In this document: in pieces, positions 55,532 through 63,615 of the stretch
Layout of the letters: every line of letters starts with the position of its first letter
Numbering within the stretch: position 1 is the first letter of the stretch
Source of the DNA: Pseudomonas brassicacearum subsp. brassicacearum
GTDB lineage: Bacteria > Pseudomonadota > Gammaproteobacteria > Pseudomonadales > Pseudomonadaceae
Length of the DNA: 64,000 nucleotides
NCBI RefSeq assembly: GCF_008801605.1
Contig: NZ_VZPJ01000007.1
Location: forward strand, 62,001 to 126,000
Reading direction: 5' to 3'
Notes under the pieces: generated by a model
The model's input: only the letters and a program-made list of their open reading frames with translations
What the model was told of the DNA's origin: nothing
The model's database searches: none
Program-made: the position numbers and the translations under genes

Positions 55532-56164
55532 ATGAAACGTTCAGAGGCACAGATCCTGCGTGAATACGGTCCTTTCCCGGGCGTCGATTGCGTGCATGGC
55601 GTGAGCCATGACGGCGAGCGCGTCTGGTTCGCTTCAGGCGACAAGTTGCATGCCCTCGATCCCGCCAGTGGCCAGACCGTGCATTCGCTCGATGTCCCGG
55701 CGAATGCGGGCACGGCGTTCGACGGTGAGTATTTATTCCAGATTGCCGGCGACAGCATCCGCAAGATCGATCCACGCACCGGTCAGGTATTGGCGACGAT
55801 TCCGGCCCCCAACAGCGGTGATGATTCCGGCCTGGCGTGGGCCGAAGGATCGCTCTGGGTCGGTCAGTACAAGGCGCGCAAGATACTGCAGATCGATCCC
55901 GCCGACGGAAGGGTCCTGCGCACCATCGAATCCAACCGCTTTGTCACGGGCGTGACCTGGGTCGATGGAGAGCTTTGGCACGGCACCTGGGAAAACGACG
56001 AGAGCGACCTGCGACGTATCGATCCGCAAACGGCGCAAGTGCTGGAAAGCGTGACGATGCCACCCGGGACCGGTGTGTCGGGGCTGGAGTCCGACGGGGC
56101 CGACCGGTTTTTCTGTGGCGGCGGTGGCAGTGGCAAGGTGAGGGCGGTTCGTCGGCCGGCGTGA
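55532..56164 (+). CDS. Cytoplasmic beta-propeller protein
   Basis: The protein is 210 residues, too short for a full seven-bladed propeller but with about five repeats: FPGVDCVHGVSHDGERVWFA, LHALDPASGQTVHSLDVP, IRKIDPRTGQVLATIPAP, ILQIDPADGRVLRTIESN and LRRIDPQTAQVLESVTMP. The repeats are like glutamine-cyclotransferase or Vgb lyase propellers. No signal peptide is visible. ATG at 55532 has GAGG upstream. It is transcribed with the regulator before it, so it may be its sensor or target. The function is unknown. Confidence 0.8.
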   Translation: MKRSEAQILREYGPFPGVDCVHGVSHDGERVWFASGDKLHALDPASGQTVHSLDVPANAGTAFDGEYLFQIAGDSIRKIDPRTGQVLATIPAPNSGDDSGLAWAEGSLWVGQYKARKILQIDPADGRVLRTIESNRFVTGVTWVDGELWHGTWENDESDLRRIDPQTAQVLESVTMPPGTGVSGLESDGADRFFCGGGGSGKVRAVRRPA

Positions 56165-56213
56165 GAGGCGGCAGATTTGCCATAGCTCCCTGGCCACAAA
56201 GGTGTCCGTCACA

Positions 56214-57074
56214 TCACGGTGCACCAAGCACCATCGTCCAGTACACCCCCGCATCACTGCGTGAGTCGCTGGCGGAAGCTGCGCCCATCTGGGTGAACAT
56301 CGGGTTCATCAGGTTGGCGCAGTGCCCCGGGCTGTCCAGCCAGTCTTGCATGGCCTGGCTCGGCGAGCGTTGACCAGCGGCGATGTTCTCGCCCAGTTTA
56401 TGTCCGCGAAAGCCGGCGCTCTTGGCGCGATCGGAAGAGGAGCGACCGTCCGGATCGCGATGGGCGAAATAGTTCTCGCGGGCCATCGACCGGCTGTGGC
56501 CTTGGGCGGCGGTTCCCAACGCGGCGTTCCAGCTCAGCGGCCGGGCCGCCGCAAAGCGCTGGCGCCCGCACATCCGTGGCTTGGCCCTGGCGGCGTTGAC
56601 CTGGGCCAGCAGCGACTTGTCCGACGCACCCGCGTCGCTCATCCGTGTGCCAGCCATGGGCTGCGCCAGCACCACGCGCCATTCATCACCGACCCGATTG
56701 ACACCGATGTCGGCGTACTGGTTGTCCAGCAGCGCTGCGCAATGTTCGTCGGCCAACATGTCGAAGGCTTCTTCGGCGTCCCGCGCATCGGTCAGGCGGA
56801 TGCTGCGCACAGCCCGGGCTTGATAGCCGGCGTCTTTCAAGGTTTCCCGCAGGCCACCGCGAAAGCCCATCGGCAAGCCCAGGCTCGAACGCAGTACCAG
56901 TGGCTGGGTGGCACGCACCGTGCGCCATTCACAGCGGCGCGACTGGCTGCGGAAATCGTTGATGGCGTCCACCAGCTGCCTTTCGCCGCGGGCATGGGCG
57001 GGGCTGGCAAATAAGGGAAACAGGGCAAGCAAGCACAGCGAAACGAAACGGCAAGAGCGAACAGGGTGGCGCAT
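56214..57074 (-). CDS. Secreted protein with a degenerate and an intact CAP domain
   Basis: The protein is 286 residues. The N-terminal 28 residues are a signal peptide (SLCLLALFPLFASPAHA). Residues 150-286 are a full CAP/SCP-PR1 domain: YFAHRDPDGRSSSDRAKSAG, GENIAAG, SPGHCANLMNP and GVYWTMVL, all with the conserved His, Glu, Ser-Pro-Gly-His and Tyr-Trp. Residues 30-140 repeat the end of the same domain in decayed form (MLADEHCAALLDNQYADIGV aligns with the SPGHC region) without GENIA. The role of bacterial CAP proteins is mostly unknown. It is a single gene. Confidence 0.85.
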   Translation of the reverse strand: MRHPVRSCRFVSLCLLALFPLFASPAHARGERQLVDAINDFRSQSRRCEWRTVRATQPLVLRSSLGLPMGFRGGLRETLKDAGYQARAVRSIRLTDARDAEEAFDMLADEHCAALLDNQYADIGVNRVGDEWRVVLAQPMAGTRMSDAGASDKSLLAQVNAARAKPRMCGRQRFAAARPLSWNAALGTAAQGHSRSMARENYFAHRDPDGRSSSDRAKSAGFRGHKLGENIAAGQRSPSQAMQDWLDSPGHCANLMNPMFTQMGAASASDSRSDAGVYWTMVLGAP

Positions 57075-57253
57075 GGGGCGAACGGCTCAAGAAGGGGGAG
57101 GTGCTTTAGCGCCAGGCTTGGCGCCGATCAGCTGGAAAACCCGTCGCTGCAGATCGGCGGGGTTTTCACGGCTGGGGTAGGACTGTCGGTTTTGAAACAA
57201 GTTTCAGGAAGGCGAAGAGTATCTGCGGGCTGGCACAACTGTGTTCAGTGGGT

Positions 57254-58219
57254 TCAATTCGCCGTTTCAGCCACAGGCACCTTGACCCGTTCGACCTTGC
57301 GATAGGTCAGCAGCACGATGCCCGTCACCACAATCGCGCCACCCATCACCTGGCCCGGGTTGAGCATCTGGTCCAGCACCAGCCAGCCGATCAGCAGCGT
57401 GGCCAGCGGTTCGATGTTCATCACCGGGGCGTTGCGCGGCATGTCCAGGCGGGGCACGGAAATGAACAGCACAGTGAAGCCGGTGCCGTAGAGCACCACC
57501 AGGGTCGCCAGGGCGAACCAACCGGTGCTGCTGGCTGGCAGGTCGAAACCGCCGGGCAGGGCACCGGTCAGGCCGGCGAGGTTGACGCTGCTGAAGACGA
57601 TGAAGATCGTCAGCAGGCTGCGGACCGAGCCGCGTACCTGGGACAACTTGTGATCGGTGATCCACAGTGCGCAGGCAAAGGCGCAAGCAGCGCAAAAGGC
57701 CAAACCCACCCCCAGCAGCCATTGCGGGCCGACGCCTTGCCCAGACGATAACCGCGCCGGCACTTCCAGCACGAACACCAGCCCCACCAGGATCATGCCC
57801 ATCAACGCGGCGGTGCGCGCCGTCGGGCGTGGCCCGCCCAGGGCCCAGGTCAGCAAAGCCAGCAGGATCGGAAACACGTTGCCCACCAACAGCGCCAACG
57901 CCACCGGAACCCGCGCCACGGCGGAGTACAGGCACAGGCTCTGGGCGCCGATCAACAGCCCCAGTGCCAATTGCCAGCGCCACGCACCGGGCGGCAGGCG
58001 CAGGCTCTGTCGTTGCCAGAGCACCATCGCAGCCAGCACCAGCAGCGTCCCGCCCGAGCGCAGCAAGATCGCCAGCAGCACACCGGCACCGTCATCGAAC
58101 GCGGCCCGCGCGGCGACGTGGTTCCCGGCGAAGGCACAGCCCATGCATAGCAGGACGAGCGCCGCGAGGTGGCGGGGTAACGGCGTGGGGGTGTCAGGTG
58201 CAGCGATGGGGCGAGTCAT
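57254..58219 (-). CDS. DMT superfamily (EamA) transporter
   Basis: The protein is 321 residues from ATG 58219 (MTRPIAAPDTPTPLPRH). Ten hydrophobic helices form two EamA repeats (LVLLCMGCAFAGNHVAARAA; second repeat LLGVGLAFCAACAFACALWI). Members export amino acids or metabolites or import them; the substrate is not evident. A TTG nine codons earlier is an alternative start. It is a single gene convergent with none of its neighbours. Confidence 0.88.
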   Translation of the reverse strand: MTRPIAAPDTPTPLPRHLAALVLLCMGCAFAGNHVAARAAFDDGAGVLLAILLRSGGTLLVLAAMVLWQRQSLRLPPGAWRWQLALGLLIGAQSLCLYSAVARVPVALALLVGNVFPILLALLTWALGGPRPTARTAALMGMILVGLVFVLEVPARLSSGQGVGPQWLLGVGLAFCAACAFACALWITDHKLSQVRGSVRSLLTIFIVFSSVNLAGLTGALPGGFDLPASSTGWFALATLVVLYGTGFTVLFISVPRLDMPRNAPVMNIEPLATLLIGWLVLDQMLNPGQVMGGAIVVTGIVLLTYRKVERVKVPVAETAN

Positions 58220-58643
58220 GGCAGGTGTCTCTATGGCGGCCGCCAAGGCAAAAGGTCCTGGATCGGCTGTTTTTAGTTATAGGTTGTCGTACGACTGTAA
58301 GGTTTTTACCTCGTGGGGTGCAAGGGACAAGGTCGGCAGGGCTGTACGCTCGGTATTTAGTTGCTTTGGCGTGTATATCCGTTTCTGCGGTAACGGCTAC
58401 TTAGGGTTCCGCCTTTACGGCGGGTCACTTTCGAAAAGCCAGGAAGCCGGCCCAGTCGAAAGTAACCCGCCGTAAGGGCGGAACCGCCAGCCGCCGTTAC
58501 CGCAGAAAAGGATATACACCCCCCAAAAAAAACACAGCGGAATATCAAAATGAACAGCATTACGCACATTATCCGGTGCTTTGCTGTACAACAAACCTGG
58601 CCGCTGTGTCGTTTACAGCATCGCCCTTCTTGCGGAAAAACTC
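58220..58643. other. Intergenic region before the histidine kinase gene
   Basis: No gene is seen. It holds a 145-base imperfect palindrome (58373-58517) and, after it, AT-rich sequence 58518-58560 that is the likely kinase promoter. A short upstream in-frame extension of the kinase (58581-58643) is open but reads like non-coding sequence. Confidence 0.55.
58373..58517. repeat. 145-bp imperfect palindrome with 62-base arms
   Basis: The left arm (58373-58434) begins GTATATCCGTTTCTGCGGTA and the right arm (58456-58517) is its reverse complement with 54 of 62 positions matching, around a 21-base centre. The centre keeps GAAAAGCC. A shortened relative lies at 27631-27707. It has no coding capacity and is not built from the GTGGGAGC REP family. 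Confidence 0.92.
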
Positions 58644-59774
58644 ATGCGCCTGGCCGATTTCATTCTCGACAATATCGAGCCGATTCTTCAGGCGTGGGAA
58701 GACTTCGCCAAAACCATCACCCCCGCATCCATTGGCATGGATTCCGTGGCCCTGCGCGACCATGCCGAGCAGATGCTGCGCACCATCGCTGCTGACCTGC
58801 GCACCTCGCAAACGCGCAAGGAGGCAATTGCCAAGTCCCACGGGGAGGCCCCGACGGCGGATGCCGAAACCGCCGCCGAAACCCATGCGGTCATCCGCCA
58901 GTCCTCGGGTTTCACCGTGGAACAAATGGTCTCCGAATACCGGGCCCTGCGCACCAGCGTGCTCATGCTCTGGATGCCGCACACGCAGTTGGATCACAAA
59001 CAGGTCATGGACGATCTGATTCGATTCAACGAGGCCGTGGACCAGGCCTTGGCCGAGTCCGTCGTCAGTTACTCGGGGGCGGTGGATGCGTCGCGCAACA
59101 TCTTTCTCGGGATTCTGGGGCATGACCTGCGCAGCCCCTTGGGCGCGATCCTGCTGAGTTCCGAAGTGCTGCTGCGGGCGGGGGACCTGCCCGCCAAGGC
59201 CACCAAGATCACTTCGCGTATCTACACCAGCGTCAAGCGGGCCAACAAAATCGTCGGCGATCTGCTGGATTTCACCCGTACCCAACTCGGCTCGGGCATT
59301 CCGGTGCAGCGTTTCAACGGCGATCTGGTGGCCGCCTGCGAAGGCATGGTGGAGGAGGCGCGGGCCTATCACCCGGAAAGCGAAATCCGCTTTGAAACGA
59401 CCGGTGCCCTGGAGGCGCGGTTTGATCCCGCCCGCATGGAGCAAGTATTTGCCAACCTGATTGGCAACGCCGTCCAGCATGGTGCCGAAGGCACGCCGGT
59501 GACTGTTTCGTTGAGCGTGGAAAAGGATATGGCCGTGATTGCGATCAACAACCAGGGCAAGCCTATCGAGAAAGAGGCCATTGCCAACATCTTCAACCCA
59601 ATGGTCCGAAGTCTGTGCAGCGGTGAAATGCAGTACGGTTCCACGGCTGGGCTCGGACTTGGCCTGCACATCGCTTCGGCGATCGTATCGGCCCATCAGG
59701 GCACCATCAAGGTCCACTCGGAGGCGCAAGTCGGCACGACATTTACCGTTCGTATACCGCTGAACCCGGCCTGA
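58644..59774 (+). CDS. Orphan sensor histidine kinase with an RsbRD-like N-terminus
   Basis: The protein is 376 residues from ATG 58644 (MRLADFILDNIEPILQAWED), which has GGAAAA upstream; the longer frame is not credible. Residues 1-150 match the RsbRD N-terminal helical sensor seen in stress-signalling proteins. The histidine box GILGHDLRSPLGAILLSSEV, the N box FANLIGNAVQHG and the G box GLGLGLHIASAIVSAHQG follow. There is no membrane helix, no PAS and no receiver domain, so it is cytosolic. No response regulator lies nearby. It is 97 bases before the SMP-30 gene. Confidence 0.88.
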   Translation: MRLADFILDNIEPILQAWEDFAKTITPASIGMDSVALRDHAEQMLRTIAADLRTSQTRKEAIAKSHGEAPTADAETAAETHAVIRQSSGFTVEQMVSEYRALRTSVLMLWMPHTQLDHKQVMDDLIRFNEAVDQALAESVVSYSGAVDASRNIFLGILGHDLRSPLGAILLSSEVLLRAGDLPAKATKITSRIYTSVKRANKIVGDLLDFTRTQLGSGIPVQRFNGDLVAACEGMVEEARAYHPESEIRFETTGALEARFDPARMEQVFANLIGNAVQHGAEGTPVTVSLSVEKDMAVIAINNQGKPIEKEAIANIFNPMVRSLCSGEMQYGSTAGLGLGLHIASAIVSAHQGTIKVHSEAQVGTTFTVRIPLNPA

Positions 59775-59871
59775 TCGACTGTCCGCAAGAGCAGATTCAC
59801 ATACTTGTACGATGTCTTATCACGTAGTAAAACTGTCGTCCCGTCCAATAATAATTAACGGAGACGCACCG

Positions 59872-60963
59872 ATGGATGCTTCGCAATCTGCAACCGCCGC
59901 CGATCAGGGCCGCCGGGTATTCCTGAAAAAATCCCTGGTGGTCTCGGCCGCTGCCGCCGCCCTTGGCAATCTGCCAGGGCTCGCCCAGGCCGAACCCTTG
60001 AGCCAGCGTTACCCGGACCCGCTGATCAATATCCTTGACCCCAGCTTCATGGACTTGCGCATCTTCAACGCCAGCGTGGAGAAACTCGCCACCGGTCTGC
60101 GTTGGGCAGAAGGGCCGGTGTGGGTCGGTGACGGTCGTTACCTGCTGGTCAGCGACATTCCAAACAACCGCATCGTGCGCTGGGATGAAATCACCGGCAG
60201 CCTGTCGGTGTACCGCGAGAATTCCAACTTCTCCAACGGCATGTGCCGCGATCGCCAGGGCCGGCTGCTGGTGTGCGAAGGCTCCACCACCGCCAGCGAA
60301 GGCCGACGCATCACTCGCACCGAGCACAACGGCACTATCACCGTGCTGGCGGACAGTTTCGAAGGCAAGCCGCTGAACTCGCCCAACGACATCGTGTGCA
60401 AGCGTGATGGCTCGGTCTGGTTCACCGACCCGCCGTTCCAGACCGGCAACAACTACGAGGGACACAAAGTCACCCCCGCCCAGCCCCACGCGGTGTATCG
60501 CATCGACGGCGGAACCGGCAAGGTCAGCCGGGTGATCGACGACCTGGCGGGGCCGAACGGGTTGTGTTTTTCCCCGGACGAGAAAATCCTCTACGTGGTC
60601 GAAGGCCGGGCCAAGCCCAACCGCTTGATCTGGGCAATCACGGTCAAGGACGATGGCACGCTGGGGGAGCGGCGCAAGCACATCGAAGGCCTGGATTACG
60701 CGGCGATCGATGGAATCAAGTGCGACGAGAGCGGCAACCTCTGGTGCGGTTGGGGCGGCAATGGCGACCCCAAGGCCGACCTGGAAAAACTCGACGGTGT
60801 GCGAGTGTTCAACCCTGAAGGCAAAGCCATCGGGCACATCTCCCTGCCGGAGCGCTGCCCCAACGTCTGCTTCGGAGGGCGGGAAGGCAATCGGTTGTTC
60901 ATGGCCGGCAGCCATTCGCTGTATTCGCTGTTCGTGAATACACGGGGGGCGACGTTTGCCTGA
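59872..60963 (+). CDS. SMP-30/gluconolactonase family protein with Tat signal
   Basis: The protein is 363 residues from ATG 59872, with GGAG eight bases upstream. The N-terminus has a twin-arginine motif (GRRVFLKKSL) followed by an alanine-rich stretch ending NLPGLAQA, so it is probably exported folded by Tat. The propeller motifs WAEGPVWVGDGRYLL, NSPNDIVCKRDGSVWFTDPP and GPNGLCFSPDEKILYVVE carry the metal-binding residues of the lactonase family. The likely reaction is lactone hydrolysis in the periplasm, for example gluconolactone, but this is inference. Confidence 0.88.
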   Translation: MDASQSATAADQGRRVFLKKSLVVSAAAAALGNLPGLAQAEPLSQRYPDPLINILDPSFMDLRIFNASVEKLATGLRWAEGPVWVGDGRYLLVSDIPNNRIVRWDEITGSLSVYRENSNFSNGMCRDRQGRLLVCEGSTTASEGRRITRTEHNGTITVLADSFEGKPLNSPNDIVCKRDGSVWFTDPPFQTGNNYEGHKVTPAQPHAVYRIDGGTGKVSRVIDDLAGPNGLCFSPDEKILYVVEGRAKPNRLIWAITVKDDGTLGERRKHIEGLDYAAIDGIKCDESGNLWCGWGGNGDPKADLEKLDGVRVFNPEGKAIGHISLPERCPNVCFGGREGNRLFMAGSHSLYSLFVNTRGATFA

Positions 60964-60993
60964 TTGAGCGGTTCTCCATTGTGGCGAGGATAC

Positions 60994-61080
60994 TGTGGGA
61001 GCAAAGCTTGCTCGCGATACAGGCGATGCGGTCTTTCAGAAATCGAGTCGCCTGTATCGCGGGCAAGCCTTGCTCCCACG
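60994..61080. repeat. Inverted REP pair
   Basis: TGTGGGAGCAAAGCTTGCTC with GCGATACAGGCGA at the left and TCGCCTGTATCGCGGGCAAG with CCTTGCTCCCAC at the right form an inverted pair whose arms extend past the REP (GATACAGGCGA / TCGCCTGTATC). It lies between two convergent genes. Confidence 0.88.
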
Positions 61081-61123
61081 GCCTAGTCACAAGGGTGTGT
61101 TCAGTGAGTATCCTCTGATGGGT

Positions 61124-61510
61124 TCAGGATTGTCCGCAACTCCATAGCTCCACGGTCGGCTGGCCCTCTGTCGGCGGCCCCAACCAATGGCTCATCGGCC
61201 GGCAAGCGCCATCGAAGCACACCTGATAGTCGCCGGCCTCGGGCGTGCGACCCAATTTCAGCGGTTGCAGCGGCGGCATTTGGCGTTGGTAGTGCCAACT
61301 GCCATTTTCCAGTCGGGCGTTTTCGGGAATCTCCATGCCTGCGCCATTGCCTCTGACCCTGGCTTCACCCAGGACCAACCCTTGTGCGGTCACGCGATAA
61401 TCTTCCTCCCAGCGGATCTTTTCGATGGTGTGGTTCCATGCCAGCGTGAAATCGGCAACGGGAAGCTGGGCCCAGACCACGCCGGACAGGCCCAGACACA
61501 GCCCGATCAC
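61124..61510 (-). CDS. DUF1850 domain protein of a TRAP-TAXI operon
   Basis: The protein is 128 residues. The start is GTG at 61510, which overlaps the stop of the TRAP permease by four bases (GTGA), so the two are coupled. A hydrophobic N-terminal stretch (VIGLCLGLSGVVWA) is a signal or anchor. The pattern LAWNHTIEKIRWEEDYRV, GNGAGMEIPENARL and DYQVCFDGACRPMSHWL is that of DUF1850, which accompanies TAXI-type TRAP transporters and may be a periplasmic accessory. Its function is unknown. Confidence 0.85.
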   Translation of the reverse strand: MIGLCLGLSGVVWAQLPVADFTLAWNHTIEKIRWEEDYRVTAQGLVLGEARVRGNGAGMEIPENARLENGSWHYQRQMPPLQPLKLGRTPEAGDYQVCFDGACRPMSHWLGPPTEGQPTVELWSCGQS

Positions 61511-63534
61511 GCCAAGGCCCGTCCGGCACGCCGCGAGCGCCAGATGTGCTGGAAAATCAGCAGCCCACCCAGCACGAAGCCAATCTCGTCGGTCAGCGGC
61601 AGGGCCACCACCAGCAACGCGCCAGCCGCAAAACACAACAGGCGCTCCCAGACCGGCATCTTCTGTTGCAGATAGCCGGTGGACGCCATGCCCCAAAGCC
61701 CGACGGCCAACAACGTCTTGATCAGCATGTACGCGGTCATCCACAGGTTGTCGCCCTGGAGCATCAGTGCCGGGTTATAGACCGCCATGAACGGAATGAC
61801 GAAACCGGCGAGGGCGATGCGCACCGCCCAGAAGCTGATCTTCAGGCCACTTTCCCGGGCAATGGGCGCGGCGGCGAAACAGGCCAGCGCCACCGGTGGG
61901 GTCAGGTCGGCGAGGATGCCGAAATAGAACACGAACATGTGCGACACGATCAGCGGCACGCCCAGTTCCAGCAGGGCGGGCGCGGCGATCGAGCTGGTGA
62001 TGATGTAGTTGGGAATGGTCGGGATGCCCATGCCCAGCACCAGGCAAGTGAGCATGGTGAGGATCAGCGACAGCAACAGGTTGTCCCTGCCGATGGCGAG
62101 GATGTAGCCGGCAAAAGTGGAGGCCACGCCGGTCAGCGAGACCACGGCGATGATGCTGCCTACCAAGGCGCAGGCGATCCCCACTGGAACGGCATGACGC
62201 GCGCCATCTACCAACGCGTGCAGGCAGATGACCAGGGTTTCCCGCGTGCCTTGCATGAACCAGCAGACCACCACCAACACGCCGATCACCGCGAACACGA
62301 CACCGATGCCCAACCGGAAAAAACCGACGCACAGCAGCCCCAAGGCGATCCAGAAGGCACAGCGCAAAGCATAGTTCGAGACCTTGAGAATGATCGCCGA
62401 GCCGAGAATCACGATGGCTGTCAATGCCAGGCCCACCATGCCGGAAAACAGCGGTGTGCGTCCGGAAAACAGCAGGTAGACCAACACCCCGAGCGGGATC
62501 AGCAAGTACCAGTTTTCCTTGACCGCGCCCCAGGCGCTGGGGCACTGGTCCTTGGGCAGGCCCTTGAGGTCGGAGCGTTTGGCTTCCAGGTGAACCATCC
62601 AGAACACCGAGCCGAAGTACAGGCACGCGGGTATCAATGCGGCCTTGGCGATTTCAACGAACGGCACATTGATGGTTTCGGCCATGATGAAGGCCACCGC
62701 GCCCATTACCGGCGGCATGATCTGGCTGCCCATGCTGGAAGTCGCTTCCACACCGCCGGCAAACGCGGCCTTGTAGCCGAAGCGCTTCATCAACGGGATG
62801 GTGAATTGCCCGGTGGTAACCACGTTGGCGATGCCTGAGCCGGTGATGGTGCCCATCAGCGCCGATGACACCACCGCCACTTTCGCCGGCCCGCCCAGTT
62901 TGTGGCCGAACAGGCCCATGGCGAAATCGGTGAACAGCTTGATCATGCCGGCCTTTTCCAGGAAGGCGCCAAACAGGATGAACAGGAAGATATAGGTGGC
63001 CGACACGTAGGTCGGCGTGCCGTACAAGCCTTCGGTGCCGAATGACAGTTGGTTGATGATTTGATCGACGCCATAGCCGCGATGGGCCAAATCCCCCGGC
63101 AGGTATTCGCCGAACAGGCCATAGGCCAGGAACAGGCCGCAGATGATCGGCAGCGCGATGCCCATCACCCGCCGGGCGGCTTCGAAGACCAGCACGATCA
63201 GGATCACGCCGATGATCATGTCGGCGGTGGTCAGGTCGCCAGAGCGCTGGATCAGGTCGGCTTCGAACACCCATTGATAGAGCGCCGTCGCCACGCTCCC
63301 CAGGCTCAGGACCCAGGCCAGGGGTTGCCAGGGACGCTGCTTGCCATAGGCCGGGTAGCTGAGGAACACCACCCACAGCAGGAAGCCGACATGCACCGCC
63401 CGCAGCACGATGCTGGAGACTGGAGAAAACGCGGCGGTGACGATCTGGAACACTGAAAACAGCAAGGCCACGTAAAACAGTGTCTTGGGCCAGTCCCGCG
63501 GGTCCGTGGCGATGCCGTGCTGGTCTTCACTCAT
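61507..63534 (-). CDS. TRAP transporter permease, fused 4TM-12TM (TAXI type)
   Basis: The protein is 675 residues with about 17 hydrophobic helices, a DctQ-like part at the N-terminus (about 20-150) fused to a DctM-like part. GAFLEKAGMIKLFTDFAMGL, SALMGTITGSGIANVVTTGQ and EATSSMGSQIMPPVMGAVAF are DctM signatures of the fused TAXI subfamily. It works with the substrate-binding protein encoded 81 bases upstream and is energised by an ion gradient. The substrate is not known; glutamate-like or dicarboxylate compounds are common in this group. Confidence 0.93.
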   Translation of the reverse strand: MSEDQHGIATDPRDWPKTLFYVALLFSVFQIVTAAFSPVSSIVLRAVHVGFLLWVVFLSYPAYGKQRPWQPLAWVLSLGSVATALYQWVFEADLIQRSGDLTTADMIIGVILIVLVFEAARRVMGIALPIICGLFLAYGLFGEYLPGDLAHRGYGVDQIINQLSFGTEGLYGTPTYVSATYIFLFILFGAFLEKAGMIKLFTDFAMGLFGHKLGGPAKVAVVSSALMGTITGSGIANVVTTGQFTIPLMKRFGYKAAFAGGVEATSSMGSQIMPPVMGAVAFIMAETINVPFVEIAKAALIPACLYFGSVFWMVHLEAKRSDLKGLPKDQCPSAWGAVKENWYLLIPLGVLVYLLFSGRTPLFSGMVGLALTAIVILGSAIILKVSNYALRCAFWIALGLLCVGFFRLGIGVVFAVIGVLVVVCWFMQGTRETLVICLHALVDGARHAVPVGIACALVGSIIAVVSLTGVASTFAGYILAIGRDNLLLSLILTMLTCLVLGMGIPTIPNYIITSSIAAPALLELGVPLIVSHMFVFYFGILADLTPPVALACFAAAPIARESGLKISFWAVRIALAGFVIPFMAVYNPALMLQGDNLWMTAYMLIKTLLAVGLWGMASTGYLQQKMPVWERLLCFAAGALLVVALPLTDEIGFVLGGLLIFQHIWRSRRAGRALA

Positions 63535-63578
63535 GAGGTGCCTGCCTTCTGTTCACATTCAAGGGGCGAAAACACGAT

Positions 63579-63607
63579 GCATCAACGGCGACGGGCGCCG
63601 TTGATGC
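63579..63607 (-). promoter_or_regulatory. Stable hairpin between the TRAP binding protein and permease genes
   Basis: GCATCAACGGCG and CGCCGTTGATGC form a perfect 12-bp stem with a 5-base loop. On the minus strand it lies nine bases after the binding-protein stop and ends 44 bases before the permease start, followed by ATCGTGTTTTC. Such a hairpin could act as partial terminator or 3' stabiliser, giving more binding protein than permease. Confidence 0.65.
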
Positions 63608-63615
63608 GTAGGGTG

